From positions 248,001 through 312,000 of the forward strand of contig CAVQCG010000004.1 in the NCBI GenBank assembly GCA_963710975.1: a stretch of 64,000 nt of DNA, written 5' to 3'. This document shows positions 9,838 through 19,284 of the stretch, one piece after another. Origin of the DNA: JBBQXH01 sp963710975 (lineage in GTDB: Bacteria > Actinomycetota > Thermoleophilia > Gaiellales > Gaiellaceae). A program made the translations under genes and the position numbers. The notes under the pieces are model-generated. The model saw only the letters and a list, made by a program, of their open reading frames with translations. It had not been told where the DNA came from and did not search any database. The stretch's first letter is position 1. Each line of letters begins with the position of its first letter.

Positions 9838-10770
9838 TGGGCGGCAAGTGGTCCAAGCGGGTACTGGCTGCCTACTTCGTGCTCTTCACGGCGGTGCTCT
9901 ACCTGCCCATGATCCTGATGGCAATCCTCTCGTTCCAGGCGTCCAGAGGGTTGCCGTACTTCCCGATGCAGGGCTTCAGCGGCACGTGGTGGCAAGCCCT
10001 CTTCGACGACGCCATCCCGGGGTCGCATGCGACCGAGATCCGCTCGGCGGCACTCACGTCGGTGTACATCGCGCTCGCCTGCGGTGCCCTGACGGCGTTC
10101 TTCGCGCTCACGCTCTCCATGGCGTTCCGGCGGCGCTTCCGTGGCGACGGCGTTCTCTTCTACCTGATCATGCTGGGCCTGATGACCCCGGGGATCCTGC
10201 TGAGCCTCGGGACGCAGCTCTTCTGGCAGCTGCTGGGCAGGCTGCCGGGTACGTGGTCGACGGTTCTCGGGACGAACACCGTGTGGGCGATCCCGTTCGG
10301 GTTCCTCGTCATGGTCGCCGTCTGGAATCGCTACGACCGGCGGGTCGAAGAGGCCTCGCGTGATCTCGGGGCCTCGAGCTTCCGAACATTCCGGGAGGTC
10401 ACCCTGCCGCTCATCTGGACGGGGATCTTCGGCGCGTTCCTCTTCGGTTTCACGCTCTCGTGGAACGAATACGATCGGACGGCCGCGCTCATCAGCTCCG
10501 GCAAGCTGACGTTGCCGCTCCAGATCTTCTCGTTGACGGTCGGCGCGGTGATCCGTCCCGACCTCTACGCGCTCGGAACCGCGACCACGATCTTCATCCT
10601 CGTCGTCGTGGCGATCGTGCTGATCGCTCGCGGCGATCACGCTTCGTCGCCGTAAGACCACCGTTCCGATCGAGGCGCAGGCGGCGGAGGAGCTTGGCGA
10701 GGTCGCGGGGATCGATGTCTCCTCCGACCCGCTCGAGCCGGGCGCGGCCACAGGCGCCCGGGCGCGCTAG
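9837..10770 (+). CDS. ABC transporter permease, PotC-type, C-terminal frameshift
   Basis: Second permease, GTG 9837 overlapping the previous stop (TAGTG). About six membrane helices and the EAA loop DLGASSFRTFREVTLPLIWTG identify it. As written, the frame stops at 10655 right after helix six (VVVAIVLIARGDHASSP). Removing one G near 10632 lets it run on in frame as AITLRRRKTTVPIEAQAAEE and end at TAG 10768-10770, only five bases before the next GTG. I favour the longer form (about 310 residues) because it closes the gap and gives a basic then acidic cytosolic tail; the shorter 272-residue form would also work. Confidence 0.83.
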
Positions 10771-10775
10771 ACACG

Positions 10776-11744
10776 GTGACCGGCCCGGTCGTCGTCGTCT
10801 CGACGGGCGGGACCATCGCGATGCGCCCGGATTCCGCGACGGGCAAGCTCGTTCCGGCTCTGAGCGGCGAGGAGGTCGTGGAGATGCTGGGCTGGCCGGA
10901 TGCACCTCCGATCGAGCTCGACGACTTCGCGAGCGTCCCGAGCTTCGACATGTTCGGCGATCTCTGCCTCTCTCTCGCGAGTCGCGTGCTGGAGCATTCG
11001 GCCCGCGGTACTGGGATCGTCGTCACGCACGGCACCGACACGATGGAGGAGTCGGTGTTCATGATCGACAGGCTCCTGCCCGCTGGCTCGCCGCCGGTCG
11101 TCCTGACCGGAGCTCAGCGCGGCGCCTCGGAAACGGACACGGACGGCCCGCGGAACCTGAGAAACGCGATCCGGGTCGCGAGCACGGACGGCGTCCGCGG
11201 CCTCGGGGCCGTGATCTGTTTCGCCGGTGAGATCCACGCCGCTCGCGAGGCGCGGAAGGTGAACACGGCTGCCCTCACAGCGTTCGCGTCACCGGGCTAC
11301 GGCCCGATCGGGCATGTCGACGGCGAACAGGTCGTCGTCCGTCGCCGGCCGGCCCGCCGAGAGCCTCTCGCCGAGCCGGCGCCGCCGCTGCCGCGCGTCG
11401 ACTTGATCCGTCTCCACGCGGGATCCGATGCCGTGTTCCTCCGGGCGGCGCTCGCGGCCGGCGCCGCTGCGATCGTGCTCGAGGGAACCGGCCGCGGAAA
11501 TGCGAACGAACAGGTTGTCGAAGGGGTTCACGACGCGCGCAGAGCCGGGATTCCGGTTGCAATCGCCTCGCGCTGCCTGGAGGGACGCGTGGAGCCGGTC
11601 TACGGCCGGGGCGGAGGCAAGGACCTGGCCGAGGCGGGCGCTCTCTTCGCGGGTGACCTGGCAGGTCCGAAGGTTCGGGTGCTCCTTCAGCTTGCGCTCG
11701 CCGCCGGGCTCGATCCTGCAGATGCGCTCGCTGCGGAGGCGTAG
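10776..11744 (+). CDS. L-asparaginase family amidohydrolase
   Basis: Hydrolyses a side-chain amide (asparagine or an analogue) to acid and ammonia; cytoplasmic because no signal peptide is seen. GTG 10776. The two catalytic threonine motifs are present: STGGTIAMR near residue 9-17 and VTHGTDTMEES near residue 85-95. PVVLTGAQR and the C-terminal substrate loop follow. At 322 residues it has the usual size of bacterial asparaginase/glutaminase. In this operon it may act on an amide released from the imported compound (inference). Confidence 0.85.
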   Translation: MTGPVVVVSTGGTIAMRPDSATGKLVPALSGEEVVEMLGWPDAPPIELDDFASVPSFDMFGDLCLSLASRVLEHSARGTGIVVTHGTDTMEESVFMIDRLLPAGSPPVVLTGAQRGASETDTDGPRNLRNAIRVASTDGVRGLGAVICFAGEIHAAREARKVNTAALTAFASPGYGPIGHVDGEQVVVRRRPARREPLAEPAPPLPRVDLIRLHAGSDAVFLRAALAAGAAAIVLEGTGRGNANEQVVEGVHDARRAGIPVAIASRCLEGRVEPVYGRGGGKDLAEAGALFAGDLAGPKVRVLLQLALAAGLDPADALAAEA

Positions 11745-11782
11745 TAGATGATGGCGGTGCCAGAGACGAAGGGAGCAGAGCC

Positions 11783-13177
11783 ATGTCCGTGCTGATCAAG
11801 GGCGGCCGTATCGTCACCGCCTCCGACGACTACCGGGGTGACGTCTACGTCGAGAGCGAGACGGTCACCCTCATGGGCAACGCACTCGACGTCCAGGCCG
11901 ACAAGGTCATCGACGCCACCGGAATGATCGTCATGCCGGGTGCGATCGACCCCCACACGCACCTCGAGATGGCGTTCGGCGGCACCGTCACGTGCGACGA
12001 CTTCACGTCAGGGACGGTTTCTGCAGCGTTCGGTGGCACGACGACATTGATCGACTTCTGCATGCAGGCGCCCGGCACGCCCTTTCCCGAAGCACTGGCG
12101 AACTACCACGAGAAGATCGAGCGTGCGAAGCCCGTCATCGACGTCGGCTTCCATATCGGGATCACCGATCTCAAGGACGCCGGGACGCTGGAAGACCTTG
12201 CGGAGCTCCCGGACGAGGGCGTCACCTCGTACAAGCTCTTCATGGCCTACAAGGGCGCCGTGATGGTCGACGACGAGACGCTCTTCAGGACGATGCAGGT
12301 GGCGTCCAGAACCGGGGCGCTCGTCATGGTGCATGCGGAGAACGGGGACGCGATCGACGTCCTCGTCAAGGAGGCGCTCGCCGAGGGCAAGACAGAGCCG
12401 GTCTGGCATGCGCGTACGCGTCCACCCATCACCGAGGGCGAGGCGACGAACCGTGCAATCCAGCTGGCCAGGGTGGCGGGTGCGCCCCTCTACGTCGTCC
12501 ACGTGTCGTGCAAGGAGTCGATCGAGCCCATCGCGCGCGCCAGGGACAGCGACTGGCAGGCGTGGGGCGAGACCTGCACGCAGTACCTCTTCATCGACGA
12601 GACGGCCCTCGAGAAGCCGAACTTCGAAGGCGCGAAGTACGTGTACACACCACCGCCCCGCCCGAAGGACAACCAGGAGCACCTCTGGCATGCACTCTCG
12701 ACCGGCACGCTCTCGGTGGTGTCGACGGATCACTGCCCGTTCAACTGGGACGGCCAGAAGACGCTCGGCCGCGACGACTTCTCGAAGATCCCGAACGGCG
12801 GCCCCGGCATCGAGAATCGCCTGCACATGCTCTACCACCACGGCGTGCGGGAGAACCGGTTCTCGTTGAACCGGTTCGTCGAGCTCGTCTCCGCGAATCC
12901 GGCGAAGTTCTTCGGCCTCTACCCGCGCAAGGGCACGATCGCGCCGGGCTCTGACGCGGACATCGTGGTCTGGGATCCCGAGAAGCGCCACACGCTCTCC
13001 GCAGCGACCCATCATTCGAACGTCGACTACAACCTGTTCGAAGGAACCGAGGTCGTCGGCGCTCCGGCGGCCGTCCTCGTCCGCGGTCAGGTCATCGTCG
13101 AGAACGACACGCTCGTCGCGGCGCCGGGAGCCGGGCGATTCGTCAAGCGTGCGCGCTTCGGAGAGGCACTGGCATGA
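11783..13177 (+). CDS. Dihydropyrimidinase / D-hydantoinase
   Basis: Zinc-dependent cyclic-amide hydrolase opening dihydropyrimidine or hydantoin rings to N-carbamoyl amino acids. ATG 11783 follows GAAGGGAGC. Metal ligands are visible: H58 and H60 (GAIDPHTHLEM), the carboxylated lysine K151 (SYKLFMAYKG), H184 (VHAEN), H240 (VVHVSC) and D316 (VSTDHCPF). 464 residues, typical. Its stop overlaps the ATG of the carbamoylsarcosine-amidase-like gene, which would remove the carbamoyl group it leaves. Unlike the HyuA/HyuB sets in this window it needs no ATP, so two mechanistically different hydantoinase types coexist here. Confidence 0.93.
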   Translation: MSVLIKGGRIVTASDDYRGDVYVESETVTLMGNALDVQADKVIDATGMIVMPGAIDPHTHLEMAFGGTVTCDDFTSGTVSAAFGGTTTLIDFCMQAPGTPFPEALANYHEKIERAKPVIDVGFHIGITDLKDAGTLEDLAELPDEGVTSYKLFMAYKGAVMVDDETLFRTMQVASRTGALVMVHAENGDAIDVLVKEALAEGKTEPVWHARTRPPITEGEATNRAIQLARVAGAPLYVVHVSCKESIEPIARARDSDWQAWGETCTQYLFIDETALEKPNFEGAKYVYTPPPRPKDNQEHLWHALSTGTLSVVSTDHCPFNWDGQKTLGRDDFSKIPNGGPGIENRLHMLYHHGVRENRFSLNRFVELVSANPAKFFGLYPRKGTIAPGSDADIVVWDPEKRHTLSAATHHSNVDYNLFEGTEVVGAPAAVLVRGQVIVENDTLVAAPGAGRFVKRARFGEALA

Positions 13178-13823
13178 GCGACGAGCAGGCGCGTCAAGTG
13201 TATGCGGAGGCAGGCCTCGGTCAGCAGTTCTCGCTCGGCACGAGTCCCGCGATCCTCGTCATCGACTTCAGCTGCGGCTTCACCGACCCGGCCTGCCGGC
13301 TCGGCGCCGACATGACGCCGCAGGTGGAGGCGACTCGCCGCCTGCTCGATGCGGCTCGCGCAAAGGGGCTGCCTGTCGTCTTCACGACGATCGGCTTCGA
13401 GAGCCACGGGCGGGACGGCGGGCTCTGGCTGCAGAAGGTGCCTGCGCTCGGCGATCTCGAGCTCGGCGGGCCGTGGGTCGAGATCGATCCCCGTCTCGAT
13501 CCGCGCGACGATGAGGTTGTCGTGATGAAGAAAGGCGCCTCGGGATTCTTCGGCACGAACCTCGCCTCGATCCTCGTGTCGCAGGGTGTCGACTCGGTGA
13601 TCCTGTGCGGGGCGACCACGAGCGGGTGCGTCCGAGCGACGGCGATCGACCTTCTCCAGTACGGCTGGCCGGCGATCGTTCCCCGGGAATGCGTCGGCGA
13701 TCGTGCCGCGGCGCCGCACGACGCCAACCTGTTCGACATCCAGGCGAAGTACGCGGACGTCGTGAGCCTCGATGACGCGCTCGCCTACGTCGAGAGCGTT
13801 CCCGGACGCGTCGGCAGCGTCAC

Positions 13824-13827
<4 letters not shown>
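13174..13827 (+). CDS. Isochorismatase-family hydrolase, N-carbamoylsarcosine amidase-like
   Basis: Intact 217-residue cysteine hydrolase. Catalytic triad candidates are D31 (LVIDFSCGFTDP), K119/K120 (VVMKKGASGFFG) and C152 (TTSGCVRATAIDL). The GCVRA context and following IVPRECVGDR resemble N-carbamoylsarcosine amidases. The predicted reaction is removal of the carbamoyl group of an N-carbamoyl amino acid, giving amine, CO2 and ammonia. ATGA overlap with the hydantoinase stop suggests coupled translation. It is a close paralogue of the gene at 3351. Confidence 0.87.
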
Positions 13828-14803
<976 letters not shown>

Positions 14804-14807
<4 letters not shown>

Positions 14808-16032
14808 AGGGATCCGCAGTCTCGGTGCTCGAGCGGGCTGACGCGCTTGCGGCGTTCACCGAGATCCCGGGTGAGATCACGCGCCCGTACGGAACTCGGG
14901 CACTCGTCGGAGCGCTCGCCGCGGTCGACGGGTGGGCCAGGGACGCGGGCCTGTCGGTACGGCGCGACGCAGCCGGATCCGCGATCGGGCGGCGCGGGCC
15001 GTCGGAGCTGCCGACGCTGCTCATCGGATCCCATGTCGACTCCGTCCGGAACGCCGGCCGCTACGACGGGCCACTCGGCATCCTGGTCGCGCTCGCGGCG
15101 CTCGAGCGGATCGGTGGCGAGGAGCTTCCGTACGCGATCGAGCTCGTCGCGTTCGCGGACGAGGAGGGGCTGAGGTTCAAAGCGTCGTACCTCGCGAGTC
15201 GAGCGTTCGCGGGGATCTTCGACGATGAGGAGCTCGGGATCGTGTCGGATGACGGCACGCGTCTTGCGGACGCAATCCGGGCGATGGGCGGTGATCCGGA
15301 GAGGCCTTCAGGCGGCAACTGCATACGTGGCGCCGCTGCTCGGGTACGTCGAGGTGCACATCGAGCAGGGGCCGGTGCTTCAGGCGGAGGATCTTCCAGT
15401 TGGCATCGTGACCGCCATCGCCGGGCAGAGTCGCGGCTTCGTCGACATCGTCGGCGAGGCAGGGCACGCGGGAAACACGCCTCCGCATCTCCGGCACGAC
15501 GCGCTGTGCGGAGCGGCCGAGCTCGTGCTCGCGGTCGAGCAGTCGATGCGCGAGGAACCCGGACTGATCGCGACGGTCGGAAAGGCCGAGATCGCACCGA
15601 ACGTGGGCAACGTGATCCCCGGGCTCGCGGTCCTGAGCTACGACATCCGGCACCAGGACGACTCCGCTACGTGATGCGGCCGTCGAGCGTTTCCGCCGAA
15701 GGGCCGTGGAAATCTGCGACCGGCGCGGTCTGCGACACGACTGGCGGCCACTGCAGGATCACGGTGCCGTCCCGATGTCGCCTCGGCTGCTCGGGCTCCT
15801 CAGACGAAGCGTCGAGGCGGTGGGAGTGAAGCCATTCGAGATGCCGAGCGGTGCCGGGCACGACGCGGTTTCCCTGGCGCAGCTGACTGACGTCGGGATG
15901 ATCTTCGTGCGTTGCAAGGACGGGATCAGCCACCATCCCGACGAATCCGTCCGGGAGGACGACGTGGCCGTCGCAATCGACGTGACCGAGGCGTTCCTTC
16001 GGCTTCTCGCGGACGAGGTGAGGGATGGCTGA
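14804..16032 (+). CDS. allC: Allantoate amidohydrolase / N-carbamoyl amino acid hydrolase, two frameshifts
   Basis: M20-family zinc hydrolase that splits ureido groups (allantoate to ureidoglycine, or N-carbamoyl-L-amino acids). GTG 14804 overlaps the previous stop. Metal-site motifs are LLIGSHVDSVRNAGRYDGPLG, ADEEGLRF and YVEVHIEQGPVL, with the dimer-lid domain GEAGHAGNTPP and the last ligand region SGAGHDAVSLAQL. An extra C near 15315 and an extra T near 15672 (creating TGA) break the frame; corrected length is about 408 residues, right for AllC. The end overlaps the allantoinase ATG by eight bases. Confidence 0.85.
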
Positions 16033-17379
16033 GTTCGACCTCGTCGTGCGCGGAGCAGACGTCGTCCTGCCGGACGCGGTTCAGCGGCTGGATATCGGCG
16101 TCACGGACGGACTCGTTGCCGACGTCGGGCCGGAGCTTGCAGCCGGAGTCGAGGAGGTTGACGCCTCCGGGCTCCACGTCTTTCCCGGCGGGGTCGATCC
16201 GCACGTCCACTTCGACGACCCGGGGCGCACCGACTGGGAAGGCGTTGCAACGGGAACGAGGGCGCTGGCTGCAGGCGGGTTCACGACGTACGTCGACATG
16301 CCCCTCAACAACATCCCTGTCACCATCGACGGGCCGTCGTTCGACGCCAAGCTTCCCGCCGTCCAGGAGTCGTCGCTCGTCGACTTCGCTCTCTGGGGCG
16401 GCCTGGTCGCGGGGAACGTCGAACGGCTCGCCGAGCAGCACGAGCGAGGTGTCGCGGGCTTCAAGGCCTTCATGTGCCATTCGGGGATCGACGAGTTCCC
16501 CGCCGTCGACGACCTCTCGCTGTACGAGGGCATGAAGGAGATCGCCGCACTCGGATCGATCCTGCTGCTTCATGCGGAGAACGCCGCCATCGTTGCCGGC
16601 CTCGGTGCGCGGGCGCGGGAGCTGGGCCGCGTCTCACCTCGCGACTTCGTCGAGTCACGCCCCGTGGTCGCCGAGCTCGAGGCGATGAGCCGTGCGATCC
16701 TCATCGCCGAGGACACCGGCTGCCCGATCCACATCGTCCACGTCTCGACCACGCGAGGCGTGGCAATGGTCGTCGAAGCCAGGGCCCGCGGTGTCGACGT
16801 GACCTGCGAGACGTGCCCCCACTACCTCCTGTTCGCGGAGGAGGACGTCGAGCGCGTGGGAATCGCGCTCAAGTCCGCACCTCCCGTCAGGACGGCAGCC
16901 GATCGGGACGGGCTCTGGGCGCAGCTCGCGGACGGGAGGCTGCCCAATGGTCACGTCCGATCACTCACCAGGGGCGCCCGAGGTGAAGGTCGGGGACTTC
17001 TTCACCGCGTGGGGCGGGATCTCGGGATGTCAGTCGACGCTCCAGCTCCTACTCGCCGCTGGCCACTCCGATCGCGGGCTTCCGCTCGAGGCCATCGCGG
17101 CCGTGACCGCGGCGAACGCGGCCGCGCGCTTTGCACTTCCGGGGAAGGGCGCGCTCGCCCCCGGGAACGATGCCGATCTCGCACTCGTCGATCTCTCCTT
17201 CACGAGGAACAGTCGAGCTCGACGACCTTCAGTACCGCCATCGCTTCAGCGCCTACGAAGGCCTGCCGATCCGCGGCAGGATCGTTCGAACGATCCTGCG
17301 GGGCCGAACGGTGTACGCGGACGGCGCCTTTGCTACCGAGCCGCTCGGGCGGTTCCTGACTCCCGGGAGGAAGCCGTGA
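16025..17379 (+). CDS. allB: Allantoinase, two frameshifts
   Basis: Zinc amidohydrolase opening allantoin to allantoate. ATG 16025. Visible ligands are HVH in GGVDPHVHFDDPGRTDWEG, the lysine in GVAGFKAFMCHSG, His in LLLHAENA and HIVHVSTTRG, and Asp in MVTSDHSP. The PGRTDWEG segment is typical of allantoinases as opposed to dihydroorotases. One extra base near 16945 and one near 17209 break the frame; joined length is about 450 residues, standard for AllB. With AllC just upstream, the pair gives allantoin to ureidoglycine/glycolate. Confidence 0.87.
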
Positions 17380-17795
17380 GCAATCGCATTGCGATCACCG
17401 CCGGTCCGTTCTCGTTCGTCGCCCACCTCGAGGAGGAAGCGGCGCCCAGGACCTGTGCGCACTTCCGAAGCCTGCTGCCATATCGCGGCACGATCATCCA
17501 GGCCCGCTGGAGCGGCCGCTCCGCGTGGATCCCGATGGGCTTCGAGCAGCCGCTCGACCTGCCGCCCGAGAACCCCACCAGCATCCCGCTGCCCGGTCAC
17601 ATCCTCCTCTACCCGGGCGGTGTCAGCGAGGTCGAGATCCTGTTCCCCTACGGCCCGACGTACTTCGCGAGCGTTGCGGGGCCGCTCGCCGGGAACCATT
17701 TCCTCACGATCGTCGAGGGCGGCGATCAACTCGAGGCGCTCGGCGAGCTCGTGCTCTGGCACGGCGCGCAGGAGGTGGCGTTCTCGGAGCTCTAG
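17376..17795 (+). CDS. DUF3830 family protein
   Basis: A 139-residue protein, GTG 17376 overlapping the allantoinase stop. Segments RWSGRSAWIPMG, NPTSIPLPGHILLYPGG and SEVEILFPYG match DUF3830, whose members have a cyclophilin-like beta-barrel and often neighbour amidase, hydantoinase and transporter genes. Exact activity is unknown; a small-molecule binding or amide-isomerising role would suit its context (inference). It is the last gene of the operon; its TAG shares the bases CTAG with the stop of the opposite-strand gene. Confidence 0.8.
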   Translation: MSNRIAITAGPFSFVAHLEEEAAPRTCAHFRSLLPYRGTIIQARWSGRSAWIPMGFEQPLDLPPENPTSIPLPGHILLYPGGVSEVEILFPYGPTYFASVAGPLAGNHFLTIVEGGDQLEALGELVLWHGAQEVAFSEL

Positions 17796-19240
17796 AAGCC
17801 ACCTTCTGCTCGTGCGCGATCGGCAAGCACCGCTCTCAGGAGATCCTGCGCGTACGGCGCGTCGCACACGATCTCGTCGAGTTCGACGTTCTCGGCGTTC
17901 ATTCGCTGCATTCGCAGGAAGTCGTGTCCTTCGGATCCGTAGACAACGAGGCCCGAGTAGAAGAAGCCGAACTCGGTGAGGCGGTCGACGGCATCGTCGG
18001 TCGCAACACCGCGGTGAAGGTCGAGATCCACGTAGATGACGTCGTGGTGGCGGGCGAGCAGGTGGCGGATCGCTCGTGCGAACCCGGCCTCGTTCCAGCC
18101 CCCGACGGTGACGAACCCGGTTGCGCGCGACTCGTCCTCGGCAACGCTGACCGGGTCGCGATCCACCTCTGCGACCGGCTTGGCAGGTACTACCGACAGG
18201 TCGACATTGGCGTAGGCGGCGTGCAAGAGCTCTGCGTATCGTTCCGGGAACGCAACGGCGCGCGACGAGGGTCGCAGGATCCGGAACGCGAGGAGCGACG
18301 CCGTACGCTTCCCCGGGGTGGCTTCGTCCACGCCCGCCATCGTCATCTTCGCCGGGACCGAGCCCAGCATCAGCGCCACGTCCCGGTAGCCGTGCGACTG
18401 CTCCGAGCGCTGGCTGTACGGATGCACGGTGACGGCGCGTCCCCAGACCGCGTCGAGTCCACCGACCTCGCAGCGCTCGAGCGTGAAGTCGAGGAGACGA
18501 TTGAAGATGCCGAGCCCTCGGTAGGCGGGGTGGACAACCGCGACGCCCGTCTCCGCCGAGGCCTTTCCGCGGTCGCGCATCACCGCGTGATGACCGATGA
18601 TCTCGCCGTCCAGGACAGCGAGGCTCGACAGCAGAGCGCCCGTCTCGAGCTGCTCGGCAACCCAGCGCGGTCGGTAGAAGTCGGGATGGCCGTAGGTCAG
18701 GTGGTAGTTCTCGTAGAGGAGTTGCGAGATCGCCTCGCTATCCGCGCTGACCCCGTCACGGACCTCGATCCTCGAACGCACGTCGCCGACCAGGAGCGCA
18801 GCACGGTGCGTTGCGTCGAAGCTGTGGAGGCCCGGATCGCCGAGCGTCCGGCACCGGCATCGGCACCCGAAGGAGACGCGCTTTCCCTCTGCGCCGAGGT
18901 TGACGAGCCGTAGGTCGTCGGTGCGTTCGGCGAGGTCGTCGAGGCCCGCCGGGAGGTCGCCGAGCGCGCCTCCGGCCGAGGCGAGCGGCCGGCCCCAGTC
19001 GTGGACGTCGACCCGCACGGAGTCGTCGACGTGATCGAGGGTCAGCTCGATCTCGCCACTCGGATCGTCCGGGTAGGAGTGCGCGAGCGTGAAGCGCACG
19101 GCGTCGAGCACGAGCGAGACCACCTTGTCGGTCTCGTCGCGTGCGATTCCGAGCGAGTCACAGTAGCGTTCGGCAACCGCTCCCACGAGCGCGAGCGAGG
19201 CGGGCTCACTCGGAACCGTCAGGCGAACGCGGTCGGACAT
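17792..19240 (-). CDS. RsbW-like HATPase domain fused to GNAT acetyltransferase
   Basis: 482 residues, ATG at 19240. Residues 1 to about 105 resemble the anti-sigma-factor serine kinase fold (LVGAVAERYCDSLG, LVLDAVRFTLAHSY, VRVDVHDWG). The N-box is degenerate: D46 stands in for Glu, F50 replaces the Mg-binding Asn, and only H54 remains; the G1 box reads DWGRP. ATP binding is doubtful. From about residue 155 a GNAT domain appears, with AVLDGEIIGHHAV and the acetyl-CoA loop VVHPAYRGLGIFNRL. The last 130 residues contain a second alpha/beta segment. Convergent with the ureide operon. Possibly a sensory or protein-acetylating regulator; partner unknown. Confidence 0.75.
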   Translation of the reverse strand: MSDRVRLTVPSEPASLALVGAVAERYCDSLGIARDETDKVVSLVLDAVRFTLAHSYPDDPSGEIELTLDHVDDSVRVDVHDWGRPLASAGGALGDLPAGLDDLAERTDDLRLVNLGAEGKRVSFGCRCRCRTLGDPGLHSFDATHRAALLVGDVRSRIEVRDGVSADSEAISQLLYENYHLTYGHPDFYRPRWVAEQLETGALLSSLAVLDGEIIGHHAVMRDRGKASAETGVAVVHPAYRGLGIFNRLLDFTLERCEVGGLDAVWGRAVTVHPYSQRSEQSHGYRDVALMLGSVPAKMTMAGVDEATPGKRTASLLAFRILRPSSRAVAFPERYAELLHAAYANVDLSVVPAKPVAEVDRDPVSVAEDESRATGFVTVGGWNEAGFARAIRHLLARHHDVIYVDLDLHRGVATDDAVDRLTEFGFFYSGLVVYGSEGHDFLRMQRMNAENVELDEIVCDAPYAQDLLRAVLADRARAEGGF

Positions 19241-19284
19241 CAAGGTTCTCTATCGGCCGTGGGCTGAGCGGCTTTACGGCTCTG

